Numbered from the stretch's first letter, positions 17,325 to 25,658 are shown. The stretch is 64,000 bases of DNA from Hymenobacter sp. DG25B (GCF_000801315.1 NZ_CP010054.1:1054001-1118000), one strand, 5' to 3'. The notes: generated from the sequence alone by a model not told the origin. Translations and numbers: made by a program.

Positions 17325-18593
17325 CTACGCGTCCAGCTCTCCGGCAATAACGTTCATCGAGGACAGGGTCACGATGGCGTCGGAGAGGGTTGAGCCCACC
17401 ACCATTTCGGGGTAAGCCTGGTAGTAGATAAAGCAAGGGCGGCGGAAATGCAGGCGGTAGGGCGTGCGGCCCCCGTCGGAAACGAGGTAGAAGCCCAGCT
17501 CGCCGTTACCGCCTTCCACGGAGTGGTACACTTCACCCACCGGCGCTTCAATCTCACCCATAATGATTTTGAAGTGGTAGATGAGGGCCTCCATATTCTG
17601 GTACACGGCCTGCTTGGGCGGCAGGTAGTAATGCGGGGCATCGGCGTGGAAGGGGCCTTCGGGCAGGTTTTCCAGGGCCTGATTAATAATTCGCAGGCTC
17701 TGCCAGATTTCCTCGTTGCGCACCAGGAAACGGTCGTAGGTGTCGCCATTGGTGCCCACCGGAATTTCAAAGTCGAAATCCTGATAAGAGGAGTAGGGGT
17801 TCATCACCCGCACGTCGTAGTCGACGCCGGCGGCGCGCAGGTTGGGGCCCGTGAAGCCGTAATTCAGCGCCTTTTCCGCCGTGATACCGCCCACGTTCTG
17901 AGTGCGGTCCATGAAGATGCGGTTGCGGTTGAACATCTTCTCAAACTCGCGCATTACGGCCGGGAAGGTCTTCAGCCAGTCGCGCAGCTTTTGCAGGGCA
18001 ACCGGCGTAAAGTCACGCTCCATGCCGCCCACGCGGCCCATATTGGTAGTGAGGCGGGCGCCGCAGATTTCCTCGTAAATCTCATACACCTTCTCGCGCT
18101 CCTGAAACACATACAGGAAGCCCGTGAAAGCGCCGGTATCCACGCCCAGAATGGAGTTACAAATTAGGTGGTCGGTGATACGCGCCAGCTCCATCACAAT
18201 TACGCGCATGTACTGGGCGCGGGTGGGCACCGTAACGCCCAACAGCTTCTCTACAGTCATGTGCCAGCCCATGTTGTTGATGGGCGACGAACAGTAGTTC
18301 ATGCGGTCCGTCAGGGGCGTAATCTGGTAGAAGGGCCGGCGCTCGGCAATCTTTTCGAAGGCGCGGTGGATGTAGCCGATGGTGGGCACGCCCGAAATAA
18401 TACGCTCCCCGTCCATCTGCAGAATATTCTGGAAGATGCCGTGGGTAGCGGGGTGCGTGGGGCCCAGGTTCAGCGTGGTCAGCTCCTGGTTGAAGTCGTT
18501 GACGGCCGGGTGCATCGGGTTGATGCGGTGGTCCTGCTCCTTCGCCGACTCTACAATTTTATGGGTGCCTTCCAGCGTGTCGTTTACTGCCAT
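17325..18593 (-). CDS. nuoD: NADH-quinone oxidoreductase subunit D
   Basis: The 49-kDa subunit, 422 residues, homologous to the large subunit of NiFe hydrogenases and forming the quinone pocket with NuoB and NuoH. The markers LNLGPTHPATHGIFQ, GYIHRAFEKIAE and NYCSSPINNMGWHM lie in the first 120 residues. ARLTTNMGRVGGMERDF follows, and the C terminus ends with SSMNVIAGELDA. It is stand-alone, not fused to NuoC; nuoC is 18 bases upstream. Confidence 0.97.
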   Translation of the reverse strand: MAVNDTLEGTHKIVESAKEQDHRINPMHPAVNDFNQELTTLNLGPTHPATHGIFQNILQMDGERIISGVPTIGYIHRAFEKIAERRPFYQITPLTDRMNYCSSPINNMGWHMTVEKLLGVTVPTRAQYMRVIVMELARITDHLICNSILGVDTGAFTGFLYVFQEREKVYEIYEEICGARLTTNMGRVGGMERDFTPVALQKLRDWLKTFPAVMREFEKMFNRNRIFMDRTQNVGGITAEKALNYGFTGPNLRAAGVDYDVRVMNPYSSYQDFDFEIPVGTNGDTYDRFLVRNEEIWQSLRIINQALENLPEGPFHADAPHYYLPPKQAVYQNMEALIYHFKIIMGEIEAPVGEVYHSVEGGNGELGFYLVSDGGRTPYRLHFRRPCFIYYQAYPEMVVGSTLSDAIVTLSSMNVIAGELDA

Positions 18594-18611
18594 GATAAAG
18601 GTATCAGGGGC

Positions 18612-19178
18612 CTAGCGGCCGAAGAAAAGGTCAGTTTTGTCTTCGCGGGTACCATCTTCCAGCGCGTACTCCTTGCGCATGGGGTAGTAGTCCATGTCCT
18701 CCACGTTGAGGATGCGAATGAGGTTAGGATGGCCGGGGAACAGAATGCCGTAGAAGTCATAAGCCTCGCGCTCCATCCAGTTGGCCGTGCCGTAGAGGAC
18801 CGTCATGGTGGGCACCACCGGGTCGGCAATGGGGAAGAAAATCTTCAGACGCAGACGGATGTTGTGTACCAGGCTGTGCAGCATGTACACCATGCCCAGC
18901 TCCTCGCCTTCGCGCTCCGGCCAGTGCATGCCGCACATGGTGGTGAGAAAGTTGAGCTGCAATTCCTGATCCTGCTGCAGACCGGCAATGATGTCGTGAA
19001 TCCGCTCACGCGTGGTGGTCACCGTCAGCATGCCGTAGGGCTCCTCTACATCGGTAAAGGCATCGGCCCCGAACAAGCGGTGCAGCAAAGCCAGCAGCTG
19101 CGCGTTTTTCTGCGCGGCCGGGTCCAGTGCCGCGGCAGTTTCCTGGGCAGCGGGGGATTCTTCGTTCTGTTCAGCCAT
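18612..19178 (-). CDS. nuoC: NADH-quinone oxidoreductase subunit C
   Basis: The 30-kDa peripheral subunit, 188 residues. The family signature is near the C-terminal third: ANWMEREAYDFYGILFPGHP, then LIRILNVEDM, and DYYPMRKEYALED. The first roughly 25 residues are a low-complexity Ala/Gln/Glu stretch. It lies between nuoB and nuoD in the canonical order and is not fused to NuoD. Confidence 0.96.
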   Translation of the reverse strand: MAEQNEESPAAQETAAALDPAAQKNAQLLALLHRLFGADAFTDVEEPYGMLTVTTTRERIHDIIAGLQQDQELQLNFLTTMCGMHWPEREGEELGMVYMLHSLVHNIRLRLKIFFPIADPVVPTMTVLYGTANWMEREAYDFYGILFPGHPNLIRILNVEDMDYYPMRKEYALEDGTREDKTDLFFGR

Positions 19179-19253
19179 TCTGGTGGAAGAAGCTAGAGGA
19201 GAGAAGTGTAACGAGGATCAGGAATGTGCTTCCCGCTCCTCGCAACTGGTTTC

Positions 19254-19808
19254 CTACTTAATATTATAAGACGCCAGCAGGGCCTGATACTCGGGCGAGT
19301 TGCGGCGACGCATTGATTCGTTTTTGGCCAGATCCTGCACACGCATCAGGCCATCCAGCACCTGCTCGGGGCGGGGTGGGCAGCCGGGCACGTACACGTC
19401 CACCGGAATAATCCGGTCGATGCCCTGCAGCACGGAGTAGCTATCGAAAATGCCACCCGAGGAGGCGCAGGCACCCATAGCCAGCACCCAGCGGGGCTCG
19501 GCCATTTGCTCATATACCTGCTTTACAATGGGAGCCATCTTCTTGGCAATGGTGCCCATCACCATCAGCAGGTCGGCCTGCCGGGGCGAGAACGAAGGAC
19601 GCTCCGAGCCGAAGCGGGAAATATCGTAGTGTGAGCCCATGGTAGCCATGAACTCGATACCGCAACACGAGGTGGCAAAGGGCAGAGGCCAGAGCGAGTT
19701 GGCGCGGGCAATACCCACTACTTTCTCCAGCGAGGTAGCAAAGAAGCCGGCACCTTCAACGCCCTCAGGGGCCTCTACGGTTTTGATTTCAGGAACTCTA
19801 TTATCCAT
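19254..19808 (-). CDS. nuoB: NADH-quinone oxidoreductase subunit B
   Basis: A 184-residue subunit carrying cluster N2, the final electron donor to quinone. The tandem-cysteine motif is present (FATSCCGIEFMAT), with further ligands in MGACASSGGIFDSY and YVPGCPPRPEQVLDGLM. DISRFGSERPSFSPRQADLL is also typical. The length is normal. The 69-base gap to nuoA and 75-base gap to nuoC hold no clear extra signals. Confidence 0.97.
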   Translation of the reverse strand: MDNRVPEIKTVEAPEGVEGAGFFATSLEKVVGIARANSLWPLPFATSCCGIEFMATMGSHYDISRFGSERPSFSPRQADLLMVMGTIAKKMAPIVKQVYEQMAEPRWVLAMGACASSGGIFDSYSVLQGIDRIIPVDVYVPGCPPRPEQVLDGLMRVQDLAKNESMRRRNSPEYQALLASYNIK

Positions 19809-19877
19809 GAGGAAAGGTCAGTTTAGAAAGCGGGAAACCCCGCATAGCCAACACTGCAGGCGGGCTAAAGGTTGCTA

Positions 19878-20270
19878 CTAACGGGCTTCGTTCCAGCGCA
19901 GGACGCCTTTTTTGATAACGTAGGCAAAGCCCGCCATCAGCAAAGCCAGGAATACAATCATTTCGTAGAAGCCGGTTTTGCCCAGCTCCCGGAAGTTCAC
20001 GGCCCAGGGGTACATGAAGATGACTTCCACATCAAACAGCACAAACAGAATGGCTGTGAGAAAGTACTTCACCGAAATAGGCGTGCGCGCATTGCCCACC
20101 GATTCGATACCGCACTCAAAGGCTTCATCCTTCACGCGACTCTTGCGGCGCGGACCGATGAGGTGAGAGGCAATCATGGAAAAAGCCACGAAGGCTATGG
20201 CCAACACAAACTGCACGATAATCGGCAGAAAGTCAGAGGGCTGGTAATTGGAGGTTACAGCAAGAAGCAT
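19878..20270 (-). CDS. nuoA: NADH-quinone oxidoreductase subunit A
   Basis: First gene of the NDH-1 operon: a three-helix membrane subunit at the quinone end. Markers are KDEAFECGIESVGNAR and ISVKYFLTAILFVLFDVEVIFMYP, with conserved acidic residues. The ATG at 20270 gives 130 residues starting MLLAVTSNYQPSDFLP. An in-frame ATG at 20306 would add 12 residues, but the promoter at 20314-20343 would place the transcript start almost on it, and those bases form a hairpin. 20270 is therefore preferred, though a leaderless longer form cannot be excluded. Confidence 0.93.
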   Translation of the reverse strand: MLLAVTSNYQPSDFLPIIVQFVLAIAFVAFSMIASHLIGPRRKSRVKDEAFECGIESVGNARTPISVKYFLTAILFVLFDVEVIFMYPWAVNFRELGKTGFYEMIVFLALLMAGFAYVIKKGVLRWNEAR

Positions 20271-20313
20271 AAGCAGCAACGGGAAAAGGCCGTTCGGGAA
20301 CGGCATTGGAGGG

Positions 20314-20343
20314 CAAAGGTAGGGCTTGGAGGGTTGGGAACAA
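20314..20343 (-). promoter_or_regulatory. Promoter of the nuoA-J operon
   Basis: The minus strand reads TTG, 19 bases, then TACCTTTG, an exact Bacteroidota TTG-N19-TAnnTTTG promoter. It points to nuoA, with a predicted start near 20308. Between it and the ATG at 20270 the leader holds a small hairpin, GCCGTT-CCCG-AACGGC followed by TTTT (20285-20304), which could influence operon expression. Confidence 0.75.
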
Positions 20344-20373
20344 AGGTTATGGCAGGCAGGGTAGGGAATGGCG

Positions 20374-20381
20374 TATATTTG
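20374..20381 (+). promoter_or_regulatory. -7 promoter element of the Uma2 gene
   Basis: TATATTTG matches TAnnTTTG and lies 20 bases before the ATG at 20402. No matching TTG was found 19-21 bases further upstream. Confidence 0.5.
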
Positions 20382-20401
20382 GGCAAATCAGCAGTTGTAA
20401 T

Positions 20402-21016
20402 ATGGCACATCTTCAATCCCCACCACGGCGCTATACCGTAGAAGAGTACCAGGCGCTGGAAGAAGTTTCAGAGCAGCGGCACGAGTTTTATGAGGGGGAG
20501 GTGTATGCTATATCGGGGGCTTCGGCCACGCACCATACTATCCGGCAGAACTGCGTCATTAGCCTGCGTGCTGCCTTGCGGGGGCGAGGCTGCAAAGTCT
20601 ATGACGAAGGAATGCAGCTTGCGGTACAGGATGGCCGCTACTACACGTACCCTGATGTACTGGTAACCTGCCACCCGGAGGACGTGAACGAGCAGCGTAC
20701 CATGCGCCATCCGGTACTCATCATTGAAATCCTCTCGCCCTCCACCGCCGACCACGACCGGAGCTGGAAATTCAATCAGTACAAACAACTCCCTTCTTTG
20801 CAGCACTACCTGCTGGTTTCCCAGCACACCTGCCTGGTAGAGTGGTTTCGGCGCGAGGAAAGTGGTGTGTGGTCCTTCACCCCGCTAGGGGAGCTGACGG
20901 ACACGCTGGAAATCTCGGAGCTGGCCAGCACGCTGCGGGTGCAGGATATTTATGATGAAATAGACATTACGCCGATGCGGGCGCAGCCACCGGCTGAGAA
21001 TCAATCCAATAAATAG
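20402..21016 (+). CDS. Uma2-family (DUF820) restriction-endonuclease-fold protein
   Basis: A 204-residue protein of the PD-(D/E)xK fold family Uma2, abundant in cyanobacteria and Bacteroidota and of uncertain role. Features: RYTVEEYQALEEVSEQRHEFYEGEVYAISG at the N terminus, YTYPDVLVTC with the active-site Asp, and HPVLIIEILSPST with the Glu-x-Leu catalytic strand, followed by DRSWKFNQYKQLPSLQHYLL. The ATG at 20402 fits the -7 element; an open extension to 20306 would cover the divergent nuo promoter. It is a single gene, read away from nuoA. Confidence 0.9.
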   Translation: MAHLQSPPRRYTVEEYQALEEVSEQRHEFYEGEVYAISGASATHHTIRQNCVISLRAALRGRGCKVYDEGMQLAVQDGRYYTYPDVLVTCHPEDVNEQRTMRHPVLIIEILSPSTADHDRSWKFNQYKQLPSLQHYLLVSQHTCLVEWFRREESGVWSFTPLGELTDTLEISELASTLRVQDIYDEIDITPMRAQPPAENQSNK

Positions 21017-21034
21017 AAAAATACAGAAACAACT

Positions 21035-21466
21035 CTACTCCTGTAAGAATTTTAGGAAAGAAGATATTGCACTTAGATACTCGACTTGAGTTTGCTCTGA
21101 TAAAGAATTAGATCTTATGAAATTATTGTAGTCCGTTAAAATTGTGACAGTAGAGGTGTTACGTAGAAAAGTTGTTTTGCCTTTTCTATAAATGAAAAGC
21201 CTGCCTTGATCATGCACACTACAGCTGTAGTAGTAAATGCCGTCCGTGAATTCACGCTGCTTAGGGTGTAATACATTGAATACAGGCAGATACGTGAATC
21301 GGTCAGGAACGACACCCCAATTCTCCTTCACTTGGGCTTGATACTTTAATTGTAGATATACTGAATGTGGGACTTTTACAGCATAGCTGGCAGGCCAATG
21401 GAATGCCTGACCATAACATAGTGACGTGAGAAATAGCAGACTTGCAACCAAAAAGCAGCGTAACAT
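21035..21466 (-). CDS. Secreted protein of unknown function
   Basis: A 143-residue protein not recognised. It begins with a signal peptide (MLRCFLVASLLFLTSLCYGQ, cleavage probably after YG). The mature part is soluble and rich in Tyr, Thr and Ser, with no clear motif. Two cysteines are near each end of a central segment (YYYSCSVHDQ). It is AT-richer than its neighbours. It stands alone, converging with the Uma2 gene after 18 bases and separated from pruA by a hairpin. Confidence 0.7.
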   Translation of the reverse strand: MLRCFLVASLLFLTSLCYGQAFHWPASYAVKVPHSVYLQLKYQAQVKENWGVVPDRFTYLPVFNVLHPKQREFTDGIYYYSCSVHDQGRLFIYRKGKTTFLRNTSTVTILTDYNNFIRSNSLSEQTQVEYLSAISSFLKFLQE

Positions 21467-21494
21467 AAAGCAAGTTAAAAGGATAGGTGAACAA

Positions 21495-21530
21495 GAAAGC
21501 CGCCCCAGTAACCCAGAGCGGCTTTTTCTA
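21495..21530. terminator. Hairpin terminator downstream of pruA
   Basis: Stem AAAGCCGC (21496-21503) pairs with GCGGCTTT (21518-21525). A run of five T follows on the plus strand and a shorter T stretch on the minus strand. It lies 18 bases past the pruA stop. Confidence 0.6.
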
Positions 21531-21547
21531 TAAGAAAAGCAAACAGC

Positions 21548-23215
21548 TTAAAAGCCGCCTTTCGCTACGTTCAGGTCCTCGTGGTTGTCCACGCCCAGGA
21601 AGGGGTAGCGGTAATCTACCGGCGGCACGAAGGTTTCCTTGATGGCGCGCGGCGATACCCAGCGGAGCAGGTTCAGCATGGAGCCGGCCTTGTCGTTGGT
21701 GCCGGAGGCGCGGGCACCGCCGAAGGGCTGCTGGCCTACCACGGCACCGGTGGGCTTGTCGTTGATGTAGAAGTTGCCAGCGGCGTGCACCAGGCGCTTC
21801 GAGGCCAGATCAATGGCGTAGCGGTCCTGGGAGAAGATGGCGCCGGTGAGGGCGTAGGGCGAGGTGCCGTCTACCAGATCCAGCGTCTTCTCGAATTCCT
21901 GCGAATCATACACGTACAGTGTGAGCACGGGGCCGAACAGCTCCTCGCACATGGTGATATACTGCGGGTTCTTGGTCACGATAATTGTGGGCTCAATGAA
22001 GTAGCCTTTCGACTTGTCGTAGTTGCCGCCTGCAATGATTTCGGCCGAATCATCAGCCTTGGCACCGTCGATGTACTTGGCCAGCTTATCGAACGACTTC
22101 TCGTCGATAACGGCGTTGATGAAGTTGGAGAAATCCTCCACATCGCCCATTTTGAACGACTTCAGATCTTCCTGCAGGTAGCCTTTCACCTCATCCCACA
22201 TGTTGCTGGGGATGTACACACGGGAAGCGGCCGAGCACTTCTGGCCCTGATATTCAAAAGCACCGCGGCTGATGGCCGTAGCTACCTGGCGCGGGTGCGC
22301 CGAGTGATGGGCCAGGATGAAATCCTTGCCGCCGGTTTCGCCCACAATGCGGGGGTAGCTCTTGTAGAGGTGAATATTCTGCCCGATGGTTTTCCAGATG
22401 TTCTGGAATACGCCGGTGGAGCCGGTGAAGTGGATACCAGCAAAATCGGGATGCGAGAAGATAACATCACCAGCGGTGGGGCCATCCACATACACCAGGT
22501 TGATAACGCCATCCGGCACGCCGGCTTCCTTGAACAGCTCCATCAGCACCTGGGCTGAGTAAATCTGGGTGTTGGCGGGCTTCCATACCACCACGTTGCC
22601 CATCATGGCTACCGAAGTAGGCAGGTTGCCGGCAATGGAAGTGAAGTTGAAAGGAGTGAGGGCAAACACGAAGCCTTCCAGCGGGCGGTGCTCCAGGCGG
22701 TTCCACATACCAGGCAGGCTCTCCGGCTGCTGCTGGTAGATCTGCTGCATGAAGTGCACGTTGAAGCGGAAAAAGTCGATCAACTCGCAAGCAGCGTCAA
22801 TTTCAGCCTGGAAAGCGTTTTTGCTTTGACCCAGCATGGTAGCCGCGTTTAGGCGGGCGCGGTAAGGGCCGGCTAGCAAATCGGCGGCTTTCAGGAAGAT
22901 GGCGGCACGGTGCTCCCAGGGCATTTCGGCCCAGTGGGCGCGGGCAGCCAGAGCGGCTTCAATGGCCTGGCCTACGTGGGTTTTGTCGCCCTCATGAAAC
23001 TGGCCCAGCACGTGCTGGTGGTCGTGGGGCGGGGTAATGTTCTTGGTTTTGCCCGTGCGGATTTCCTTGCCACCAATGTGCATGGGAATGTCGCGCTGCT
23101 GCTGCTTCAGCTCTTTCAGAGTCTTGAGCAGCTCCAGGCGCTCCGGCGAGTTGGGCGCGTAGCCTTTTACAGGCTCATTAATCGGGGTGGGAACGTTAAA
23201 AAAGCCGTTGGCCAT
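21548..23215 (-). CDS. pruA: L-glutamate gamma-semialdehyde (1-pyrroline-5-carboxylate) dehydrogenase
   Basis: A 555-residue aldehyde dehydrogenase that oxidises glutamate semialdehyde to glutamate with NAD+, the second step of proline breakdown. It is the stand-alone type, with no proline dehydrogenase domain. The catalytic Cys is C327 in YQGQKCSAASR, and the general base is E293 in RIVGETGGKDF. LTPFNFTSIAGNLPTSVAMM and FTGSTGVFQNIW form the NAD site. The start MANGFFNVPTPIN is typical. A -7 element lies about 50 bases upstream. No putA or proline permease gene is adjacent. Confidence 0.96.
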   Translation of the reverse strand: MANGFFNVPTPINEPVKGYAPNSPERLELLKTLKELKQQQRDIPMHIGGKEIRTGKTKNITPPHDHQHVLGQFHEGDKTHVGQAIEAALAARAHWAEMPWEHRAAIFLKAADLLAGPYRARLNAATMLGQSKNAFQAEIDAACELIDFFRFNVHFMQQIYQQQPESLPGMWNRLEHRPLEGFVFALTPFNFTSIAGNLPTSVAMMGNVVVWKPANTQIYSAQVLMELFKEAGVPDGVINLVYVDGPTAGDVIFSHPDFAGIHFTGSTGVFQNIWKTIGQNIHLYKSYPRIVGETGGKDFILAHHSAHPRQVATAISRGAFEYQGQKCSAASRVYIPSNMWDEVKGYLQEDLKSFKMGDVEDFSNFINAVIDEKSFDKLAKYIDGAKADDSAEIIAGGNYDKSKGYFIEPTIIVTKNPQYITMCEELFGPVLTLYVYDSQEFEKTLDLVDGTSPYALTGAIFSQDRYAIDLASKRLVHAAGNFYINDKPTGAVVGQQPFGGARASGTNDKAGSMLNLLRWVSPRAIKETFVPPVDYRYPFLGVDNHEDLNVAKGGF

Positions 23216-23263
23216 AGCGGTTACTGGTTTTGGGTTGCAGATTTAATGTATGGGTGGGCGGAG

Positions 23264-23271
23264 CAAAGGTA
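23264..23271 (-). promoter_or_regulatory. -7 promoter element of pruA
   Basis: The minus strand reads TACCTTTG, matching TAnnTTTG, about 50 bases upstream of the pruA ATG. The -33 TTG is not evident. Confidence 0.5.
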
Positions 23272-23284
23272 GAAGAATACTATG

Positions 23285-23392
23285 TGTCATCCTGAGGCGG
23301 CAGCCGAAGGACCTTCTCACCAAAGCACGACTCTCGTAACAACGATTCGTTCTAACTTGAGAAGGTCCTTCGGCTGCCGCCTCAGGATGACA
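23285..23392. repeat. Dispersed palindrome, GGACCTTCTCA variant
   Basis: Perfect 35-base arms at 23285-23319 and 23358-23392. The outer end TGTCATCCTGAGG resembles the other palindromes, while the inner end ACCTTCTCA differs. It lies directly after the stop of the downstream minus-strand kinase gene (23398), so it may also end that transcript. Confidence 0.9.
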
Positions 23393-23397
23393 GTTTT

Positions 23398-23946
23398 TTA
23401 CAATTTTTTAAGCAAGGCCCGCACCTGCTGCTCTAACTCCTGGCGGGAGGCGGTGTTGTGCAGCACCGCCGTAAACTGGTCATACGTATCCATCACCGTT
23501 TCGCTGGGGTGCGAGTCGTCGCGGGTGCCGTCGCCTTGCTGGTGGAGTGGGTCGCCTTCCACGCGCAGCATAATGCCGCCCCGGTCCAGAATGGGCTGGG
23601 CTTCGTTGGGGAAGCGCACATCAGGAATGATGACAAACTGGTCTTTAGGCAGGCGGGCGAAAAAGGCCTTTACCCAGATTTCATAGTCCCAGGCGCGCAG
23701 GGCGGCGCCCACCTGCTGCAGCATCTCGCCGCGGGTGCGGCCAAAGGCCGGCAGCAGCTCAGTTTTGCCGGTTTGGGTATAGTAGGGCGCGGTGCTTTCG
23801 CCGGCCAGCGTGGCGCACACGGCCTTAATAGCATCACCGAAGGACATAATTTGCCAGTTGCGCTCGGGCTGCAGTAGTTGAATGAGGTGCGCCACGGTGT
23901 CTTTGCCGCTGCCACGCTTCCCCGAGAGGCCAATGAGGTGTACCAT
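23398..23946 (-). CDS. Deoxynucleoside-monophosphate kinase-like P-loop protein
   Basis: A 182-residue P-loop kinase. The Walker A is at the N terminus (GLSGKRGSGKDTVAHL). The later VIIPDVRFPNEAQPILD is a strong marker of the phage-type dNMP kinase family, where this segment follows the base-binding region. It would phosphorylate nucleoside monophosphates in the cytoplasm; the exact substrate is not clear. The ATG at 23946 (MVHLIGLSG) places the P-loop at the usual position. An ATG at 23976 adds ten residues and is less likely. No phage genes are nearby. Confidence 0.75.
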   Translation of the reverse strand: MVHLIGLSGKRGSGKDTVAHLIQLLQPERNWQIMSFGDAIKAVCATLAGESTAPYYTQTGKTELLPAFGRTRGEMLQQVGAALRAWDYEIWVKAFFARLPKDQFVIIPDVRFPNEAQPILDRGGIMLRVEGDPLHQQGDGTRDDSHPSETVMDTYDQFTAVLHNTASRQELEQQVRALLKKL

Positions 23947-24004
23947 AGCGGGCAAAGGTCGGGAGGAACGGGGCAATAGTTAGCCCTTGCCGGGAAAAGC
24001 GTGG

Positions 24005-24703
24005 TTACAGGATTGTGCGCAGCTCGCTCAGGCAGCTGATTTCGTAGGTTACCTGGTTGAAGTGCCGGCGCTTTTCAGGGTTAAAATACACTTGGTCGAT
24101 GCCGGCATTGTAGGCGCCCAGCATGTCGCACTCCAGGTTGTCGCCAATCATGATACTCTCAGCAGTAGTGGCGCCGGTGCGCTCCAGGGCGTGCTGGAAG
24201 ATGCGTGTGTCGGGCTTGAGGTGGCCGCAGCACTCCGAGGTGACTATTTCCTGGAAATAGTCCGTCAGGCGGGAGGCATTCAGCTTGATGTACTGAATAT
24301 CCTTGAAGCCGTTGGTAATCAGGTGTAGCTCGTAGCCTTTGTCGCGCAGGTAGTCCAGCACCTCGTAGGTGTAGGGAAACACCGCCGACTTCTTGGGCAG
24401 GATATCCGTGAACTGCTCAGAGATACCGGCCGGGGAGTCCGCCTCCGTGAGGCCCAGCTTCACGAAGGTGCGCGGGAAGCGGGTGGCGCGCAGCTGCTGC
24501 TGCGTGATTTTGTTGTTCTGGTACAGGCGCCACAAGCCGTGGTTGATATCGGAATACACCTGAATGAATTGGTCTACTGAAAACGTGCCGTAGCGCGCCA
24601 GATCATGATGGTCATACAGATGGCGCAGCGTTTCGTCGGCGTTGGTTTCGAAGTCCCAGAGCGTATGGTCGAGGTCGAAGAAGAGGTGGCGGTAGGATTT
24701 CAA
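24005..24703 (-). CDS. YjjG-family HAD pyrimidine nucleotidase
   Basis: A 232-residue haloacid-dehalogenase phosphatase. The four HAD motifs are visible: FFDLDHTLWD (nucleophile D10), HLITNGF (motif II), CGHLKPD (motif III Lys), and MIGDNLECDMLGA (motif IV). The helical cap between motifs I and II, with DINHGLWRLYQNNKIT, matches the YjjG group, which removes phosphate from non-canonical pyrimidine nucleotides. It is read in the same direction as the dNMP kinase-like gene 58 bases downstream; together they may be part of nucleotide housekeeping (inference). Confidence 0.85.
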   Translation of the reverse strand: MKSYRHLFFDLDHTLWDFETNADETLRHLYDHHDLARYGTFSVDQFIQVYSDINHGLWRLYQNNKITQQQLRATRFPRTFVKLGLTEADSPAGISEQFTDILPKKSAVFPYTYEVLDYLRDKGYELHLITNGFKDIQYIKLNASRLTDYFQEIVTSECCGHLKPDTRIFQHALERTGATTAESIMIGDNLECDMLGAYNAGIDQVYFNPEKRRHFNQVTYEISCLSELRTIL

Positions 24704-24748
24704 AGCGGATGATGAGGTAATGATGTAACGAAGAAATGAGGCAAAAAG

Positions 24749-24846
24749 CCCGTCATGTCGAGCGAAGGCGAGACATCTCGCTAGTGTGGTAATTAGTTTG
24801 GCAACGTCAGCACGCGAGATGTCTCGCCTTCGCTCGACATGACGGG
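24749..24846. repeat. Dispersed CATCTCGC-type palindrome
   Basis: Perfect 33-base arms (24749-24781 and 24814-24846), with outer CCCGTCATGTCGAGC and inner GACATCTCGC. The loop repeats the family motif TAGTGTGGTA and CAACGTCAGCAC seen at 12871-12962. It lies between the HAD and ferredoxin genes. Confidence 0.92.
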
Positions 24847-24849
24847 CAA

Positions 24850-25167
24850 TCAGTCAATTAATAACCGTTTGATAACCTGGCCTTCGCCTAAGTGTTTCTG
24901 CACGATTTCGGCGGCGTCTTTGGGCTTTACGTCGCCGTAGAAGGTGCCCTCCGGATAAATAACCAGGGCGGCGCCGGGGCCTTTTTTGCAATGCTTGCAC
25001 TGGTCCAGGCAGTTGCAGGTCTGCACGCGGTTCCGGCGCTTTTCCCCACCCGCCAGCAGGTTTTTCAGACCTTGCTTTTTCAGCTCGGTTTTCAGCGCTT
25101 TGGCCACGTCCCGGCCAATTTCATTTTTCTGGTTGGTACAGACGAATACGTGATGATCGAGCAGCAT
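24850..25167 (-). CDS. Thioredoxin-like [2Fe-2S] ferredoxin
   Basis: A 105-residue protein of the thioredoxin-fold ferredoxin family. The start HVFVCTNQK carries the first Cys, and the second group lies at CNCLDQCKHCKKGPG, with the typical YPEGTFYGDVKP downstream. Such proteins carry one 2Fe-2S cluster and act in electron transfer of unknown route. Five cysteines in the middle segment give more than the usual set, so the ligand assignment is not certain. It is 43 bases downstream of an ArsR-type regulator on the same strand and is likely co-transcribed with it. Confidence 0.88.
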   Translation of the reverse strand: MLLDHHVFVCTNQKNEIGRDVAKALKTELKKQGLKNLLAGGEKRRNRVQTCNCLDQCKHCKKGPGAALVIYPEGTFYGDVKPKDAAEIVQKHLGEGQVIKRLLID

Positions 25168-25210
25168 GGCAGGAAAGGGGAGAGCCAGAGGAAGCCGCGC
25201 GCCGGCCAGT

Positions 25211-25606
25211 TTATGCAGGCGGAGCGCCCGTCCAGCGGCGGTTTTGCAGCTTATACGCGGCCAGCTCCCGGTTAGACCACAGCGTTTGGTACACCTGCTG
25301 GTCGTGGAGCAGCTGGGCGTCGCGCTCCAGGTAGCCCAGCAGTTGCTGCATCAGCTCCAGCACCTCGTCCTTGAGGTAGTAAAACACCCAGTTATCGAGG
25401 CGTCGGAAGCTGACGAGCCCCGCATTTTTTAAAAACAATAATTGACGGGATGTCTTAGTTTGAGTGAAGTCCAACACCTGTTCCAGGTCGGAAATGCACA
25501 TTTCCTGGTTGCGCCAGAGCAAATGCAGGATGCGGACGCGGCTTTCGTCGCCCAGGGCTTTAAATATTGGGAGGCCAAATGCAACGGTAAAGTGTTTTAG
25601 GCGCAT
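25211..25606 (-). CDS. ArsR-family winged-helix transcriptional regulator
   Basis: A 131-residue regulator. The winged helix occupies residues about 10-85 (IFKALGDESRVRILHLLWRN, then CISDLEQVLDFTQTKTSRQLLFLKNAGLVSFRRL, then WVFYYL). The metal-binding CVC of classical ArsR is absent; only one Cys is at that place (EMCISDL), so the signal may be something else. The ATG at 25606 was preferred to 25651, since the -7 element overlaps the latter. It is likely the first gene of an operon with the ferredoxin. The C-terminal tail is long and charged. Confidence 0.88.
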   Translation of the reverse strand: MRLKHFTVAFGLPIFKALGDESRVRILHLLWRNQEMCISDLEQVLDFTQTKTSRQLLFLKNAGLVSFRRLDNWVFYYLKDEVLELMQQLLGYLERDAQLLHDQQVYQTLWSNRELAAYKLQNRRWTGAPPA

Positions 25607-25650
25607 CTTTTGTAAAAGCAGCAGGGAAGAACCAGTGGCCGGGGGCGCCA

Positions 25651-25658
25651 CAAATTTA
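25651..25658 (-). promoter_or_regulatory. -7 promoter element of the ArsR-ferredoxin operon
   Basis: The minus strand reads TAAATTTG, a TAnnTTTG match, about 45 bases before the ATG at 25606. Confidence 0.45.

Noticed and set aside
20306..20401. Longer start for the Uma2 gene at 20306
   Set aside because: It would put the divergent nuo promoter inside the coding region, and the family start matches 20402.
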